Shown here in pieces: positions 44,930-57,059 of a stretch of 64,000 bases of DNA (within the stretch, counting starts at the first letter, position 1; each line of letters begins with the position of its first letter). The notes under the pieces were generated by a model that worked only from the letters and a program-made list of their open reading frames with translations, did not search any database and was not told where the DNA came from. A program made the position numbers and the translations under genes. The DNA comes from Aedes albopictus (lineage: Eukaryota > Arthropoda > Insecta > Diptera > Culicidae), in assembly GCF_035046485.1 (NCBI RefSeq), contig NC_085137.1:380184706-380248705 (forward strand). The letters are read 5' to 3'.

Positions 44930-45430
44930 ACCTCACATCGACCACATCTGCATCGGCCGAAAATGGAGACGGGCGGAGCCTTCTTGATGTGCGGAGCAAA
45001 CGTAGTTTCCGACCATTATCTCTTTATCGGCTGCATATTGCGAGGATCCATCAACAGGAAGATAAAATAGGGTGCCGGTTCACCACACGCCAACTGAAAG
45101 ACGCTGAGGAGAAAAAATCCTTCGTCATAGAGATAGAGAACCGTGCTAAGGATATTCTGGAAGGTGGAAGCTTAGAAGATCAAAAGCGCCATTAAGTACG
45201 CCTTGATCACCACCACCGGCGAGAACAATTTAGGCGTGCTACGCACTCAGAGAAAACAGTGGATCACAAATAACACGTGGAGTAAGATAAAGGAGCGATG
45301 GAACACCAAAGCCGCGATAGAGCGAACGAAAACACGAGGAGCCACAGCCGTAGCTCGTAAGCGCTATTCGGCTCTCGAGAAGAAAGTCAAACACTCCTGT
45401 AACCGGGATAAAGGAACGTGGTGAACTCTC
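44930..45430 (+). pseudogene. LINE endonuclease end and linker (copy 1)
   Basis: 'HIDHICIGRKWRR' is the family's 'QIDH' endonuclease motif. It is followed, after frame breaks, by 'RLHIARIHQQEDKIGCRFTT', 'RQLKDAEEKKSFVIEIENRA' and 'QRKQWITNNTWSKIKERW'. Two frames are needed (44989-45195, 45203-45424). The fragment at 48576-48800 repeats the last part. Confidence 0.7.
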
Positions 45431-45733
45431 TAGCCGACGAAGGCGAGAAAGTCGCAAATACCGGGGATGTGACATTCGTTTCCTCTACGATGTTACACGT
45501 GTTGCCTTAGTGGAACTAAAATGAATGCTACAATGCTCGTTAAGGACACATCGGGACAGTTATTGACCGACACGGCTGACCAGTTGAAACGCTGATTTAA
45601 GCACTTTGTAAATTTTTTACAAGAGTCGGCCACGCCATCAAAACCTCAGCATGATCCGCCAAGGGTTCGACGCATTATCCGTGTCAACACGGAAGCTTCT
45701 TCATGGCAAGAGATAGAAACAGCTATCCGTAGC

Positions 45734-46261
45734 ATGAAATCGAACAGGGCCCCGGGGGTCGATCGCATATCAGCTGAGATGCTCAAAGAAGACTCCGTAG
45801 TATCTGCACAAGTGTTGCATCAATTATTCTGCAACAAATGGGAGACTGCGACATTTCCGGTCGACTGGATGCAAGGCGTTTTAAAGGTAAAGGTACCCAA
45901 TAAGGCTGACCTGACTGTATGCGATAATTGGCGGGGCATCTTGTTACTGCGTATCGTTTTCAAAGTCCTCTGCAAAGTGATCCTTAACCGAATACAGGAG
46001 AAGATTGACGCAACTCTCCAGCGGCAGCAAGCAAAATTCCGTGCCGGACGATCTTGTGTAGACCATTTCGTAACGCTCCGTGTCATCTTGGGGAGCATAT
46101 CAATGAACTTCAAGAGTATCTTTACCTGGCGTTCATTGATTACGAAAAAGCCTGAGAAAATCATCGGCCTCATTCAAGCACAATACGGGGAGGGGCATTT
46201 TCGTACAGAGCACTGCACAATGGTGTCTTGTTCGAACCCATCCGGGTCGTCGCTGGAGTAA
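45734..46261 (+). pseudogene. LINE reverse transcriptase, N-terminal half (copy 1)
   Basis: The 175-codon frame begins 'MKSNRAPGVDRISAEMLKE', the RT motif-0/1 region of non-LTR elements. It continues with 'DNWRGILLLRIVFKVLCKVI' and 'RQQAKFRAGRSCVDHFVTLR' (motif 2). The region with the first catalytic Asp is disrupted: a shift after 'FKSIFTWRSLITKKPEKII' removes the F-x-x-A-F-D segment. Not functional. Confidence 0.78.
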
Positions 46262-46720
46262 GGCAAGGAAGTATATTGTATACTATCACCGCTACTGTTC
46301 CTCATCGTAATCTACGAGATCCTGCTAGGTGCGATTGATTGTTGGTTGATGTGGCAGCCCATTACCACGGATCACCTAAATGACTTCGAACTGGCTGACG
46401 ACGTTGCTCTCCTAGCTCAACGGCGCTCTGATATGCGGAGTAAACTTGATGATCTAGCCGATCGCTCCTCAACGGCATGTTTTAACATCAACGTGAACAA
46501 GACCAAGTCGTTGGAAACGGTCAACACTTCCAGCTTCATGGTGGCGGCACCAAGAGCGACATAGGTGCACGAATCAAGAAGGGTGATGACTGCTTTTGCG
46601 AGTTTAGCGAGTTTAACATTCCATTTAGTCGACGCACCAAAATCCTAATTTTCAACTCAAACGTGAAACCTGTGCTGCTGTATACCAGTAAAACTAAGTA
46701 AAGTAGTGGAGAACACTCAA
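46262..46720 (+). pseudogene. LINE reverse transcriptase, C-terminal half (copy 1)
   Basis: The frame at 46346-46564 carries 'LADDVALLAQRRSDMRSKLD', the equivalent of the YADD catalytic box with Leu in place of Tyr. It is followed by 'INVNKTKSLE', the usual Asn/Lys-rich motif after it. The frame breaks again near 46565. Further weak similarity extends to about 47060. Confidence 0.7.
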
Positions 46721-47125
46721 CAGCTGGAGATCTTCATAAATAGATGCCTGTGGTATATGATTCGTGCATGGTGGCCTCACAATTGAATCTCCAACATGGA
46801 GCCTCATCATCGATGTCATCAAAAGCTGATAGCAACAGAAATTCGGTAGCGAAAGTGGAGGTGGGTCGGCCACACTCTAGACTCTACGCAGGGGCGGGAA
46901 TGAAATCTACAAGCAGGCGTTAGATTGGAACCCAACAGGACATCGCAGCAGACAGGCCCAGAGGTTCATGGCGGCGCATCCTCTACAACGAAATAAAGCA
47001 ATTCGACAGAAATTTGCCCTGGTCATAGGTCAAGCCTATGGCGGGAAATCGACCAGATGCAGAACTTTCAATTCGGCGCTTTCCATGGGTACTCAGGATC
47101 AAAAATTGAGTAAAGAAGTTCACAT

Positions 47126-48575
47126 TTAATTTTAAAATCTACACCCCGTTTTGTCCCAGCAGATGCTAATTATTTTTCACATGAATTATTTTTGATTGCT
47201 TCCAATGTTTGTCCCTGTCATTTCATCAACAATGTTGTACCAGTGACTTATGGCTTTCATAGTAACAATGGACAAATGTGTGCTCATTCACTGAGATCTC
47301 TGGCATCACAACATCGCTCCGATCGTAAATCTCAGAGTGAGTTATTGCAAGATTCTGACAATTTTCCAACACATGCCAACGCTTAATGTCACTCTATGCC
47401 CTTCGCTTTCAGCTTATGATTTCGTTCCACATATGATTCGACGGACGGCAAAGAATACGACTCGTGTTCCATTCAGAGACCAACCATTCGCGCAAAAACG
47501 CACCCACTTGAATCCAGTTGAAGCATTTTTGTGGCCAGTCAGCAAAACCTTGGGGACTGGGCTTGCCTTCGCACGCTCCGCTGCTAAGCAATTCAAAATT
47601 CGTCAGTGCCGTTTCTCGTTATGCGCAGCGCATTCCTTCCACGCGCAACCGAGCTCTGGAACCGGGCGGGAGTCATCAACCCGCCGTGCCGAAGAAAAGA
47701 CTGACGACGGGATTGACGAAGACGCGTGCGTTCGCTTCGCGCCTAGGCAGGTCCCACTAAACTAACTTCCGCGTTCGACTTGGGCGATGGCATGCGAGTG
47801 CAGTTTTGTACCACCGTTCGACCGTCCGATCAACCAACCAACGAACCAACTAACCGAGCTCGATTGTAGTAACAAGATGGTGGTGATGTTTCCAGAGACA
47901 AAACATGAAACAGACCATAAAACTAGTTTTTCGTATCATTACTATACGTTTTGTGCTATTCCAATGAAGCAAGCTGGCGGAACAAGAAGCGGGTGCCACA
48001 GCAAGGTGCCTCCATCCTCAGCAATATGGCTAACAAGGGTAAAAATGTGCGTTTGACTACCGTCGTCGGCGTCGCGTTGGTTAGATTGGAACAAGTGTTG
48101 TCGGGGTAATCACAAAAGTGCCGTAATAAACCGGTCGGATTGGTGCTATCATATCGTAGCCCCGTAATCATGTGGTGATGCTCTTTGAAGATGAACAGTT
48201 ACTGTCATGTGGGATGTATATGTAGATTAGAGAGCTGTGATATACTGAATAGAGTCTCTCGTGTCTCCGAAACGGCCTTTATTCTTATTCTTCTTCTTCA
48301 TTATTGGAACTGAATCTGCATTCCGCTCTTTATCCTACGAGCACTTCCGCAATTATTAAATGTGCGCTTACTTTGCCAATTGGCGATGTCGCATTAGAAC
48401 GGCGTGTGGTAGGCACAATATTACTCTAAGTTTGTCCAAGAAAGAAATTTTGGATTATATAACCGATTCAAACCCAGATACCCTCTTTCCCCTTCGACTA
48501 GTAATATGGAATTACTGTGGTGGCTATACGAATAATCTAATTAGAAGGGCTGGATAACTGGGGAACCGTGTTGTT
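47126..48575. other. Unassigned; GC-richer part 47440-47880
   Basis: The 47440-47880 stretch is GC-richer with several frames (up to 142 codons at 47337-47765) but no recognised domain. It could be low-copy DNA such as a regulatory region. The rest is AT-rich and unassigned. Confidence 0.3.
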
Positions 48576-48800
48576 GATGTTTCGAAAAGTGGCAGCGTCG
48601 AAAATCAGTTGATCGCCTTCGAGAACGCCTTCATCGCCACCAACGAGAATAGTTTGGGTAAGTTAAGCAGTTAGAGAAGAGTGAAAGAACGCCAAAGCCG
48701 CGATAGTGCGAGTGAAAACACGAAGAGCCAAAGTCGTAGCCCATCAGCGCTATTCGGTGCTCGAGAAGGAAGTGAGGCGGGACAAAAGATGTTGGGATCT
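48576..48800 (+). pseudogene. LINE linker fragment (same family as copy 1)
   Basis: In shifting frames it reads 'SGSVENQLIAFENAFIAT' and 'AAIVRVKTRRAKVVAHQRYS', matching 'GGSLEDQ' and 'RTKTRGATAVARKRYSALEK' at 45150-45390. No more of the element is visible, so it is an isolated relic of about 225 bp. Confidence 0.65.
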
Positions 48801-49018
48801 TCTTCAGGGCTCGAAATTAATCAATTTGTCTGTCTCCATGTACATCTCACAGTTGATTGTCGCGTTTTGATTTGGCACTGCACAAATGTAATGGGTGGGT
48901 GGTACAAAATAGAAGGTCTACACCTGGAGCCACGACACTTGCCAACACTGCCAGAGCTAGCAGCTGATCAAACATTACTTGATGTTTGATTGCAACGATA
49001 AACCTGGATAATATAATA

Positions 49019-49507
49019 GGGTGCCTGTACCAATTATGGCACTACCTAAGGAAAACTATTTGTACAAAAATAACGAGAAGACCAACGAATGTCACCAATA
49101 TGTTAAAAGATAGTTTAGTTTCCATACTTTACATGAAAAACATAAAAACTAAGCCAAAACTACTCTTAGTATTTATTACAGCGTGTGCCAATGATAGGAA
49201 CTCTGTACCAGTTATGGCTACATTTTTTAACTTCGGTTCCTTTTCGCACTATTTGCATGCATTTCTTATGGGATTAGCCATAATTGGTACACTATGGCGA
49301 AAAAGGATGCAAGGAAGCCGAAATTTTAAGGAAAATGATTTATTTCTACCATAATTTGAGCAAAATGTGGACTTTAAATGAGTGCAACCATCTTTTGTGA
49401 ACGTGATCTATTGTTCACATTTTTTCATTGTTAATATATATCGTTTAAGGGTGAAAATCAACTATGGCGAATAATTGGTACTATAGCCATAATTGGTACA
49501 CTTACCC
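49019..49507. mobile_element. 489-bp TA-flanked MITE ('TGTACCAATTATGGC' core)
   Basis: Left end 'gggtgcctgtaccaattatg'; the right end in reverse is 'gggtaagtgtaccaattatg'. TA lies at 49017-49018 and 49508-49509. The core is repeated inside: 'gtaccagttatggc' at 49207, and 'ccataattggtac' at 49279 and 49489, with 'aataattggtac' at 49470. No transposase. Confidence 0.88.
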
Positions 49508-49569
49508 TAATGCTAATAAATTCTAAAATAAAAACTATTGCATTGGTTTAAAAACATCTAGCAGAAATT

Positions 49570-49790
49570 GGGGTATCAATGAGTTCCTCTTAGTATTTGT
49601 CCCGAGATCCTTCCAGAATTTTTCTCAGATATTTTCCCAGATTTTTTTTTCCGGGCTGACAGACAGAGCTCCTCGTGGGATTTCTCTTAAAGATTTCAGT
49701 ATTCATCAAGGAATTTCTCAAAAGTTTTTGAATTAGTTTCTGTCCATTTCTCCTGATTTGCTGGAATTGGTTCAGTATCAAAGGGTACAA
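49570..49790. repeat. Short-unit degenerate array
   Basis: 'gatccttccagaatttttct' and similar words belong to the TTCCTCCAGGA class seen elsewhere. Confidence 0.5.
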
Positions 49791-50022
49791 TTAGATGCTG
49801 TACAATCGTTTTTACAAATATTTAAACCAGCCTTCATTTGAACAAAAGCTGGGCACAATTGTATGCATATCCTTGAAAAAGAGAGCATTACTTGCAGTAT
49901 CTGATTGATCAAGAACGTAAATTGAACTGAACCTGTATTGAGGCTGAAGAAGCGATGTAGCCACTACGAAAACTTGCTTAAATAATGGGCCGTCCCTTAT
50001 TTTTCGCAAAAATAAATGGAAA

Positions 50023-52349
50023 CCCGACTAGATGAACATTACAAGAATATATCATAATTATATCTTAATGTGATATAACTAACAAATTATGTTATAATTT
50101 TGTTATGACATGGACTGTTTATTGCTTTTTCAAACTAAATTATAACAAAATATATTATTATCTTTTGTAACTAGTTTTGTTACAAATAACTCAGAACTCT
50201 GTTATAACTTTGTTATTTTTGCAACTGAACAAAATAATCAGTTGAAAAATAACATAATTATATCAGAATATGAAATTTTAGCTACATTACAAAAAATGAG
50301 AAATTTGATTATGTATTCGTTTTTTCCATTGCTTGTAGAGCAAAAGGTCGATGGATAGCATGTAAAAGATCAAAAAATGCTCATAAGTAAAGAGCTTTAT
50401 TCTATGTAATTGAAAAATTTAAGAAAAAACATCCAATAGCTGTTCTGGGGCTGCAGTTTTGCTTGTTTTTTTTATTGCGTAGAATGCCGGAAGCGTATCC
50501 GGCTACCATCAAAACTGAAAAGTACTCATATTTTTTCAACTTTGAACCGATTTAAGTGAACTTCGACTCGTTTGAATAAGAAATCTTTTTTTTTATTGAT
50601 TGGTTATGCGAATAGAACGATTGGGTTACGCAGTATTGCCAAAAGTTCAAATTTTCTGGAACATGTTTTTATGCTTTTGAGGGGCCAAGATGCAAAGAGG
50701 TGTAAGTGACCATTTTGTCGAGTTTGAGCTGAGCATATCAGAAAATCTTCAGATTTCAAGCCTTCAGGAACATTTTAAAGATTAATTTTATGATGATTAT
50801 AAAAATACAGTAAATCAGACAAAATTGGGTTGATATTGAAACTCCATACATTTTGAATGGGATGAAAAACTGGTGAAAAACTTCAAAGCTCATTTATTCG
50901 AAATAACTTACACTCATTTGCTTCAAAGCTCCTCTATTCTAATATCGGCATTGTTGGAGTTAGCGTATTGAAAAGACATGGTCTCTCGTGAAACATGCTT
51001 CGTAATGATTACTTTGAAGTCAATACTCTGGGCCTAGGCTGGGCAGATATGCTATTGCAGCTGGCCTATGGAAAATTCCACGCGTATGGCAATTCGGGGT
51101 TTCCTTAACCCACGATGACCAGATCAGTTCAGTCGGATTTGTTTTAGATGGAAAAATAAATCTGGATTAAATGAGATCAATGTTGTCAAAATCGGAGAAA
51201 ATTTATCGCAGATATAACCATTACATTGTTTACCTTCTTTAGATAATTGACTGCTGTTCCATATTATGAAGTACAAAATAAAGGCATTGCAACTTCTAGA
51301 AATTTCATCAGACTCAGTTTTTGGGTAAATATATCATCATAGCTATTGATATGTTTATCTAAGTATTTATTTCCTTCTTTCAATATCTCAGTCCCGTTAC
51401 GGTGCCAATATCCTAGGGGGCATCCATTTAGTACGTCACGCAAAATTTGGGATATCACACTTTCCGAAACCCCCCCCCCCTCCTCCTATGGGCGTGACGT
51501 ACTTTATGGATGCCCCCCTATCACTTTTCTACGATTCCCAATTCTTATAGGTTAAGTAAAATTTTAGCTTAAAAAAGTGATACATCTGCACATGAGTTTT
51601 TTTTTATCTCAAAATTGAGTAAACTTAGTTGGATTTATATGTCATTTTAACAGTACTGCTATTCTAACTTCTTATTATAACGTCAAAAAGTACCGAACAG
51701 ACTACGTATTATGAAGTAATGAATGTTAGTGAGCGTGGAGATAGCAAATGTGGTAGCACTTTTTTTGTACCAGTAAAACCACAAAAACGATCCTTAAACA
51801 AATACGAAACGATCCATAACATATATTTGCATGTTCCACAGAATTGAACTGAAAATCCCTAAAAAAGCAGTAATGATCCATACAAAAGTGCAATACGATC
51901 CATAGTTTATGCGAAAAGAGCAATAAAATTGCTTACAAGACCCCATGAAATGATATTTTTTATGGATCGTTGCGCATTTGATTATGGATCATTTGGTTTG
52001 TTTTATATGCAAAAGGATGTTTTCCCAATAACACACTTAAAGTAATTACCCAAAAATGAGTAAAAAAACTTAGTTTTTATCCAATTTGATTTTTACCCTA
52101 ATTGAAAATATCAAACTGTATTATAATTTTGATATATTTTATCAAAAACTTAGAACAGGGCTTGATATATTTTTGATGTATTTGTAACAAACTCTGATAC
52201 ACTTTTGTTTAAACCCTTATGATTTTTAGTTAGAATTTTTGTTATTTTAACAACATCCTGCATCTAAATTATAACTGCCTATGTTAGAAAAAATCTGTAT
52301 AACATAATAACATATTATGATATAATTTTGTTATGATCGCCTAGTCGGG
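50023..52349. mobile_element. Possible 2.3-kb composite with 'CCCGACTAG' termini
   Basis: The left end 'cccgactagatgaacattac' and the reverse of the right end 'cccgactaggcgatcataac' share the terminal nine bases and a 'ttatatcataat' type subterminal region. Both subterminal zones are rich in 'ttataattttgtta' words. The TSD is unclear (AA at most). The interior includes a 103-bp MITE (51416-51518) and unassigned AT-rich DNA. Confidence 0.5.
51416..51518. mobile_element. 103-bp TA-flanked MITE ('GGGGGCATCCATTTAGTACGTCACGC')
   Basis: Left 'gggggcatccatttagtacg' and, in reverse, 'ggggggcatccataaagtacg', both followed by 'tcacgc'. TA lies at 51414-51415 and 51519-51520. The centre has a poly(C) run at about 51470-51480. 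Confidence 0.85.
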
Positions 52350-52790
52350 AATGTTATGAGTTCGTCGTTGGAAAATAATCGTTCTAGCTAATTGATGATC
52401 GTGTCAAAATTTGAAGGCCGTATCTCAAGGCTAAGTTGTCCCTCAAGGGGCCTGAAATTGTCAAAAAATTGTATGGGACTAAAAACGCACGACGAAATAA
52501 ATACGCTATTTTACTAAAACCGATGATTTTGGGACCCTAATGGCCCAAAAATGTGCTTAGAATTGCGATATCTCTACTAATTTCTGAGTTATTGACCAAA
52601 AACAACCAAAATATCAGCATTTTTTACATTTTTTTAGATCCCAAAGGAAACCTACTCTAATTTGCTCTTTCTACCATAAATAGTTCTTCTCGGCGGATAG
52701 AGTTCTGGAGGTAATCCAAGTATAAAGAGAGTTCAAGGAAAAACCCTGAATGAATTTCTGTGAGATATCTCAAACGAAACATCAGGTAAC
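52350..52790. other. Unassigned AT-rich sequence
   Basis: No repeat or coding region could be supported. Confidence 0.35.
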
Positions 52791-52945
52791 ATGTAACTAG
52801 GAAATTACAGGAGAAGACATGGGGGCCCCTGCTAGAGAAATTTAAGGAGAATCTTTTGTAGAAATTTCGGGAGAAATTCCAGAAAAATTCTCGTGAGACT
52901 TTGGGAGAAATTTGGAAACATGAGGTGAGTTTTAGGAGTAGTTAA
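52791..52945. repeat. Short-unit degenerate array
   Basis: 'aaatttcgggagaaattcca' and 'gaatcttttgtagaaatttc' belong to the dispersed short-unit class, reverse sense. Confidence 0.5.
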
Positions 52946-53347
52946 GATGCCAGTGGGGCTGCAAAACGATGAGTCGATAAGGAGAGCGTCCAATATAGCT
53001 CTGGTCCTCACAAGTTCCTACCTCATGCTTCCACGGGTCAAGCGATGACAAAGACCGCCAGCTAAGAGTTGTGTGCTTAGCTGGTAGTGTAGCCTGGGCA
53101 CTGTTGTCCTTCTGACTTCAGCTAGATTGAGGAGGTACGATCCGAGTGTCTGTTCACCAAGGAGGTGCGGCTCAAACAGCGTCTGTTCTGGCATCCAGCG
53201 GCTTAGTAAGAAACGCTGCACCACGCCCAGCTAGATCGAAGGTGGTAGCCCCATCAGCGTGGTCGTCCTAGTGTTGGTTGGGACGTTAAACAGAACTGGC
53301 ACGATGGCCCTCCGGCGAGACAGGAGTGTTGGCGTAGGCCCAATAAG

Positions 53348-54874
53348 CCACCCGTAAAAATCCCCATTGCGAATAACATAGGAGAAAATACGACTCGATA
53401 CAATCGGCAAAGACCCACGCGACGAAATAAGGACTACGATTGGAAACTTGGAGCATGGAATTGCAAGTCACTAGGTTTCGCAGGATGTGACAGGATAATC
53501 TACGATGAACTACATCCCCACAACTTCGACATCGTGGCGTTGCAGGAACTTTGTTGGACTGGACAGAAAGTGTGGAAAAGCGGGCATCGAGCGGCTACCT
53601 TCTACCAAAGCTGTGGTACCACCAATGAACTGGGAACAGGATTTATAGTGTTGGGCAAGATGCGACAACATGTGATCGGGTGGCAGCCAATCAACGCAAG
53701 GATGTGCATGTTGAGAGTTAAGGGCCGTTTCTTCAACTACAGCATCATCAACGTCCACTGCCCACACGAAGGGAGACCCGATGACGAGAAAGAAGCGTTC
53801 TACGCGCAGTTAGAGCAAACATACGATGGTTGCTCGCCGCGTGACGTGAAAATCGTTGTTGGCGACATGAACGCGCAGGTAGGAAGGGAGGAAATGTACA
53901 GACCGGTAATCGGGCGAAACAGCCTGCACGCCATATCGAATGATAACGGCCAGCGATGCGTAAACTTTGCAGCCTCCCGTGGTATGGTAGTCCGAGGCAC
54001 CTTCTTCCCCCGCAAAGATATCCACAAAGCCACCTGGAGATCACCCGACCATCAAACAGAAAACCAAATCGACCACGTTCTAATCGACGGTAAATTCTTC
54101 TCGGATATAACCAATGTCCGCTCATACCGCAGTGCGAATATAGATTCGGATCACTACTTAGTCGCTGTATGCATGCGCTCAAAACTTTCGACAGTTATAA
54201 CCACGCGTCGAAGTCGAACGCCGCGGCTCAACATCGAGCAACTTCGTAACGTAGAAGTGGCTCAAGACTACGCGCAGCAGTTAGCAGTGGCCCTACCAAC
54301 GGAAGAGCAGCTTGGCGCAGCTACACTTGAAGATGGCTGGAGGGACATCCGATCCGCCATAGGTAGTACCTCGGCTACAGCGCTAGGCTTCGCGACTCCG
54401 AATCACAGAAACGACTGGTACGACGGCGAATGTGAACAGTTGAAAAACGAGAAGAATGCAGCATGGGCGAGAATGCTGCAACACCGTACGAGAGCGAATG
54501 AGGCACGTTACAAACAGGCGCGGAACAGGCAGAACTCAGTCTTCCGGATGAAGAAGCGCCAGCAGGAAGAACGAGATCGCGAAGCGATGGAAGAGCTGTA
54601 CCGCGCTAAGGACACACGAAAGTTCTACGAGAAGCTGAACCGCTCGCACAGAGGCTTTGTGCCACAAGCCGACATGTGCCGAGATAATCACGGGAATATT
54701 CTCACGAGCGAGCGTGAGGTGGTCGAGAGGTGGCGGCAGCATTACGATGAGCACCTCAATGGCGACGTTGCAAGTACAGAAGGTGGCGGGGTAACAGATC
54801 TTGGAGTATGTGCACAGGACGAAAGACTTCCGGCCCTGACCTCCAAGAGATTGAGGAGGAGGTTGGCCGGTTGA
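53348..54874 (+). pseudogene. LINE ORF2, endonuclease and linker
   Basis: The frame is open from 53348; no ATG fits well, so the start is unknown. Counting from 53348, the AP-type endonuclease begins at residue ~32 ('WKLGAWN'). It has the expected motifs: the catalytic Glu in 'ALQE' (E66), 'INVHCP', 'VGDMNAQVG' (around 171-178), 'QIDHVLI' (D242) and 'SDHYLV' (D268, H269). All key residues are intact, so the endonuclease could be active. The linker ends in 'DTRKFYEKLNRSHRGFVPQ' and a conserved 'ERWRQHYDEHLNG'. A frameshift around 54820-54835 separates it from RT. Confidence 0.85.
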
Positions 54875-57006
54875 AAAACAACAAAGCCGCTGGAGCAGAT
54901 CAACTACCAAGCGAGCTTCTAAAATACGGTGGAGAAACACTGGTGAGAGCACTACACTGGGTCATTACCAAGATTTGGGAGGAGGAAGTATTACCGGAGG
55001 AATGGATGGAAGGTATCGTGTGTCCCATCTACAAAAAGGGCGACAAGTTGGATTGCGGGAACTACCACGCGATCACACTACTGAGCGCTGCCTACAAGAT
55101 ACTCTCTCAAATTTTATGCCGCCGTCTATCACCGATTGCAAGAGAGTTCGTGGGGCAATATCAGGCTGGATTTATGGGTGAACTCGTTACAACGGACCAG
55201 ATGTTCGCCATCCGCCAGGTGTTGTAGAAATGCCGCGAATACAACGTGCCCACACATCACTTGTTCATCGATTTCAAATCGGCGTACCGTCAGTGTACCA
55301 GTAGCCGCTCATGACCCAATAGCCGCTCACTGTTGCAAAAATTAAGTTTACACGCATAAATACACTCTTTTCGGTGCTGATATTCTTGGACAATATAAAT
55401 TAGACAAGAGCAAAGCCATTTTATGCAATATTTACCGGATAACATAAATTTTAAAAACAAAACAATGCATTCTTTTGAGCGGCTATTGGGCCCAAAAAAC
55501 CTGTAGCTAATTTCATGTGTTCCAATAACCGCTCACGCAAAAAAATACGTCCAAATCGTAAAATCTGCCGATTTTAGTACACAGTGTGTTTAATTCCTAT
55601 TATACACTCCTACGGAACAGGAAAAAATAATTGTAAAAACATAGAATTGCAAAAATAATGCACTTTTCCGCAAGTCTATTTAAAAGATGGCATAAATTTG
55701 TTCGTGAGCGGAATTAGGACCACTTTGGTCTCACACCAAATGTAATAAAATCATACTTTTATGAAAAGTTTTACATAAGTCTTGATTTATATCTGATTGC
55801 ACTTAACACTTAAACTAACAGAAAATGGAAAAACATTACAAATTGGCTTAACAGTCATTCAACAGATGATGTTTTTCTGCGAAACTGGCCTTAGATGAGC
55901 GGAATCTGGTACCCTGATGGTATGATACAATCGATCGAGAACAGCTATGGCAGATTATGCACGAATACGGGTTCCCGGATAAACTGATACGATTGATCAA
56001 GGCGACGATGGATCGAGTGATGTGCGTAGTTCGAGTATCAGGTACACTCTCGAGTCCCTTCGAATCTCGCAGAGGGTTACGGCAAGGTGATGGTCTTTCG
56101 TGCTTGCTGTTCAACATTGCTTTGGAGGGTGTAATAAGGAGAGCGGGGATAAACACGAATGGGACGATTTTCACGAAGTCCGTTCAGCTGCTTGGTTTCG
56201 CCGATGATATTGATATTATTGCTCGTAAATTTGAGACGATGGCGGAAACGTATATCCGAATAAAGAGTGAAGCCAGGCGAATCGGATTAGTCATTAATGT
56301 GTCCAAGGCAAAGTACATGATGGCAAAGGGCTCCAGGGAGGAATCACCGCGCCTGCCACCCCGAATTCATATCGACGGTGATGAAATCGAGGCGGTTGAA
56401 GAATTCGTGTACTTGGGCTCAATGGTGACCGCCGACAACGACACCAGCAGAGAAATTCAGAGGCGCATTGTGGCAGGAAATCGTTCTTACTTTGGACTCC
56501 GCAGAACTCTACGAACGAATAAAGTTCGCCGTAATACGAAGTTAACCATCTATAAAACGCTGATTGGACCGGCCGTCCTCTATTGGCACGAAACATGGAC
56601 CCTACGTGCAGAGGACCAACGCGCCCTTGGAGTTTTCGAACGGAAGGTGTTGCGTACCATCTACGGCGGAGTGCAGATGGAAGACGGGATTTGGAGAAGG
56701 CGAATGAACCACGAGCTGCATCAGCTGCTGAGAGAACCAACCATCGTCCATACCATGAAAATCGGGAGGCTACGGTGGGCGGGTCACGTCATCAGGATGT
56801 CGGATAGCAACCCGACTAAAATGGTTCTCGAGAGTCATCCGACCGGTACAAGACGACGTGGAGCGCAGCGAGCTAGGTGGGTCGACCAAGTGGAGGACGA
56901 TCTGCGGACCCTACGCAGAGCGCGGAACTGGAGACAAACAGCCATGGACCGAGTGGAATGGAGGCGGCTACTATGTACAGCAGAGGCCACCCCGGCATTA
57001 GCCTGA
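54808..57006 (+). pseudogene. LINE ORF2, reverse transcriptase and C-terminus, MITE-interrupted
   Basis: 54808-55227 encodes the RT N-terminus ('NNKAAGADQLPSELLK', 'VCPIYKKGDK', 'GQYQAGF'). A TAG at 55225-55227 lies where relatives have a coding codon. The frame resumes to 55286, where a MITE cuts the motif containing the first catalytic Asp; the sequence continues at 55923 in the same frame. 55957-57006 has 'RGLRQGDGLSCLLFNIAL', the catalytic 'FADD' (56197-56208) and 'YLGSMVTADNDTS', then a C-terminal region with 'GVFERKVLRTIYGG' and 'RLRWAGHVIRMSD'. MITE plus one TA is 636 bp, a multiple of three. Confidence 0.85.
55287..55920. mobile_element. 634-bp TA-flanked MITE inside LINE reverse transcriptase
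   Basis: Left end 'ccgtcagtgtaccagtagcc'; the right end in reverse is 'ccatcagggtaccagattcc'. Both continue 'gctcat'. TA lies at 55285-55286 and 55921-55922; taking out the insert and one TA leaves the LINE motif uninterrupted. The core 'agccgctca' or its complement recurs inside near 55302, 55321 and 55475, with variants near 55530 and 55705. No coding sequence. Confidence 0.92.
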
Positions 57007-57059
57007 TCGGTAAGGTAAGGTATATTTTGGTGTAATTTGTGTAGGAATTGTTGAAAAAA

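Larger units (their letters stand above)
44566..47125 (+). mobile_element. Decayed LINE, copy 1
   Basis: The first ~200 bp (44571-44765) match the leader of the LINE at 52969-53165 ('aagaccgccagctaagagtt', 'ctgggcactgttg'). Then come remnants of the endonuclease end, the linker, the RT core and a C-terminal region near 46720-47060. Most of the endonuclease is deleted, and at least six frameshifts or stops break the coding region. No tail or TSD was identified. The RT wording differs from the LINE at 53-57 kb despite the shared leader. Confidence 0.75.
52956..57021 (+). mobile_element. Nearly complete LINE (ORF2), copy 2, carrying a MITE
   Basis: The leader (52956-53345), AP endonuclease, linker, reverse transcriptase and C-terminal domain are all present in order. 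The 3' end has a short GGTAA repeat tail ('cggtaaggtaagg', 57008-57020), which fits a LINE terminus. One frameshift (near 54820), one nonsense codon (55225-55227) and one MITE insertion (55287-55920) interrupt ORF2. No ORF1 is seen. The clade (Loner-like or another mosquito group) cannot be settled by eye. Confidence 0.85.
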
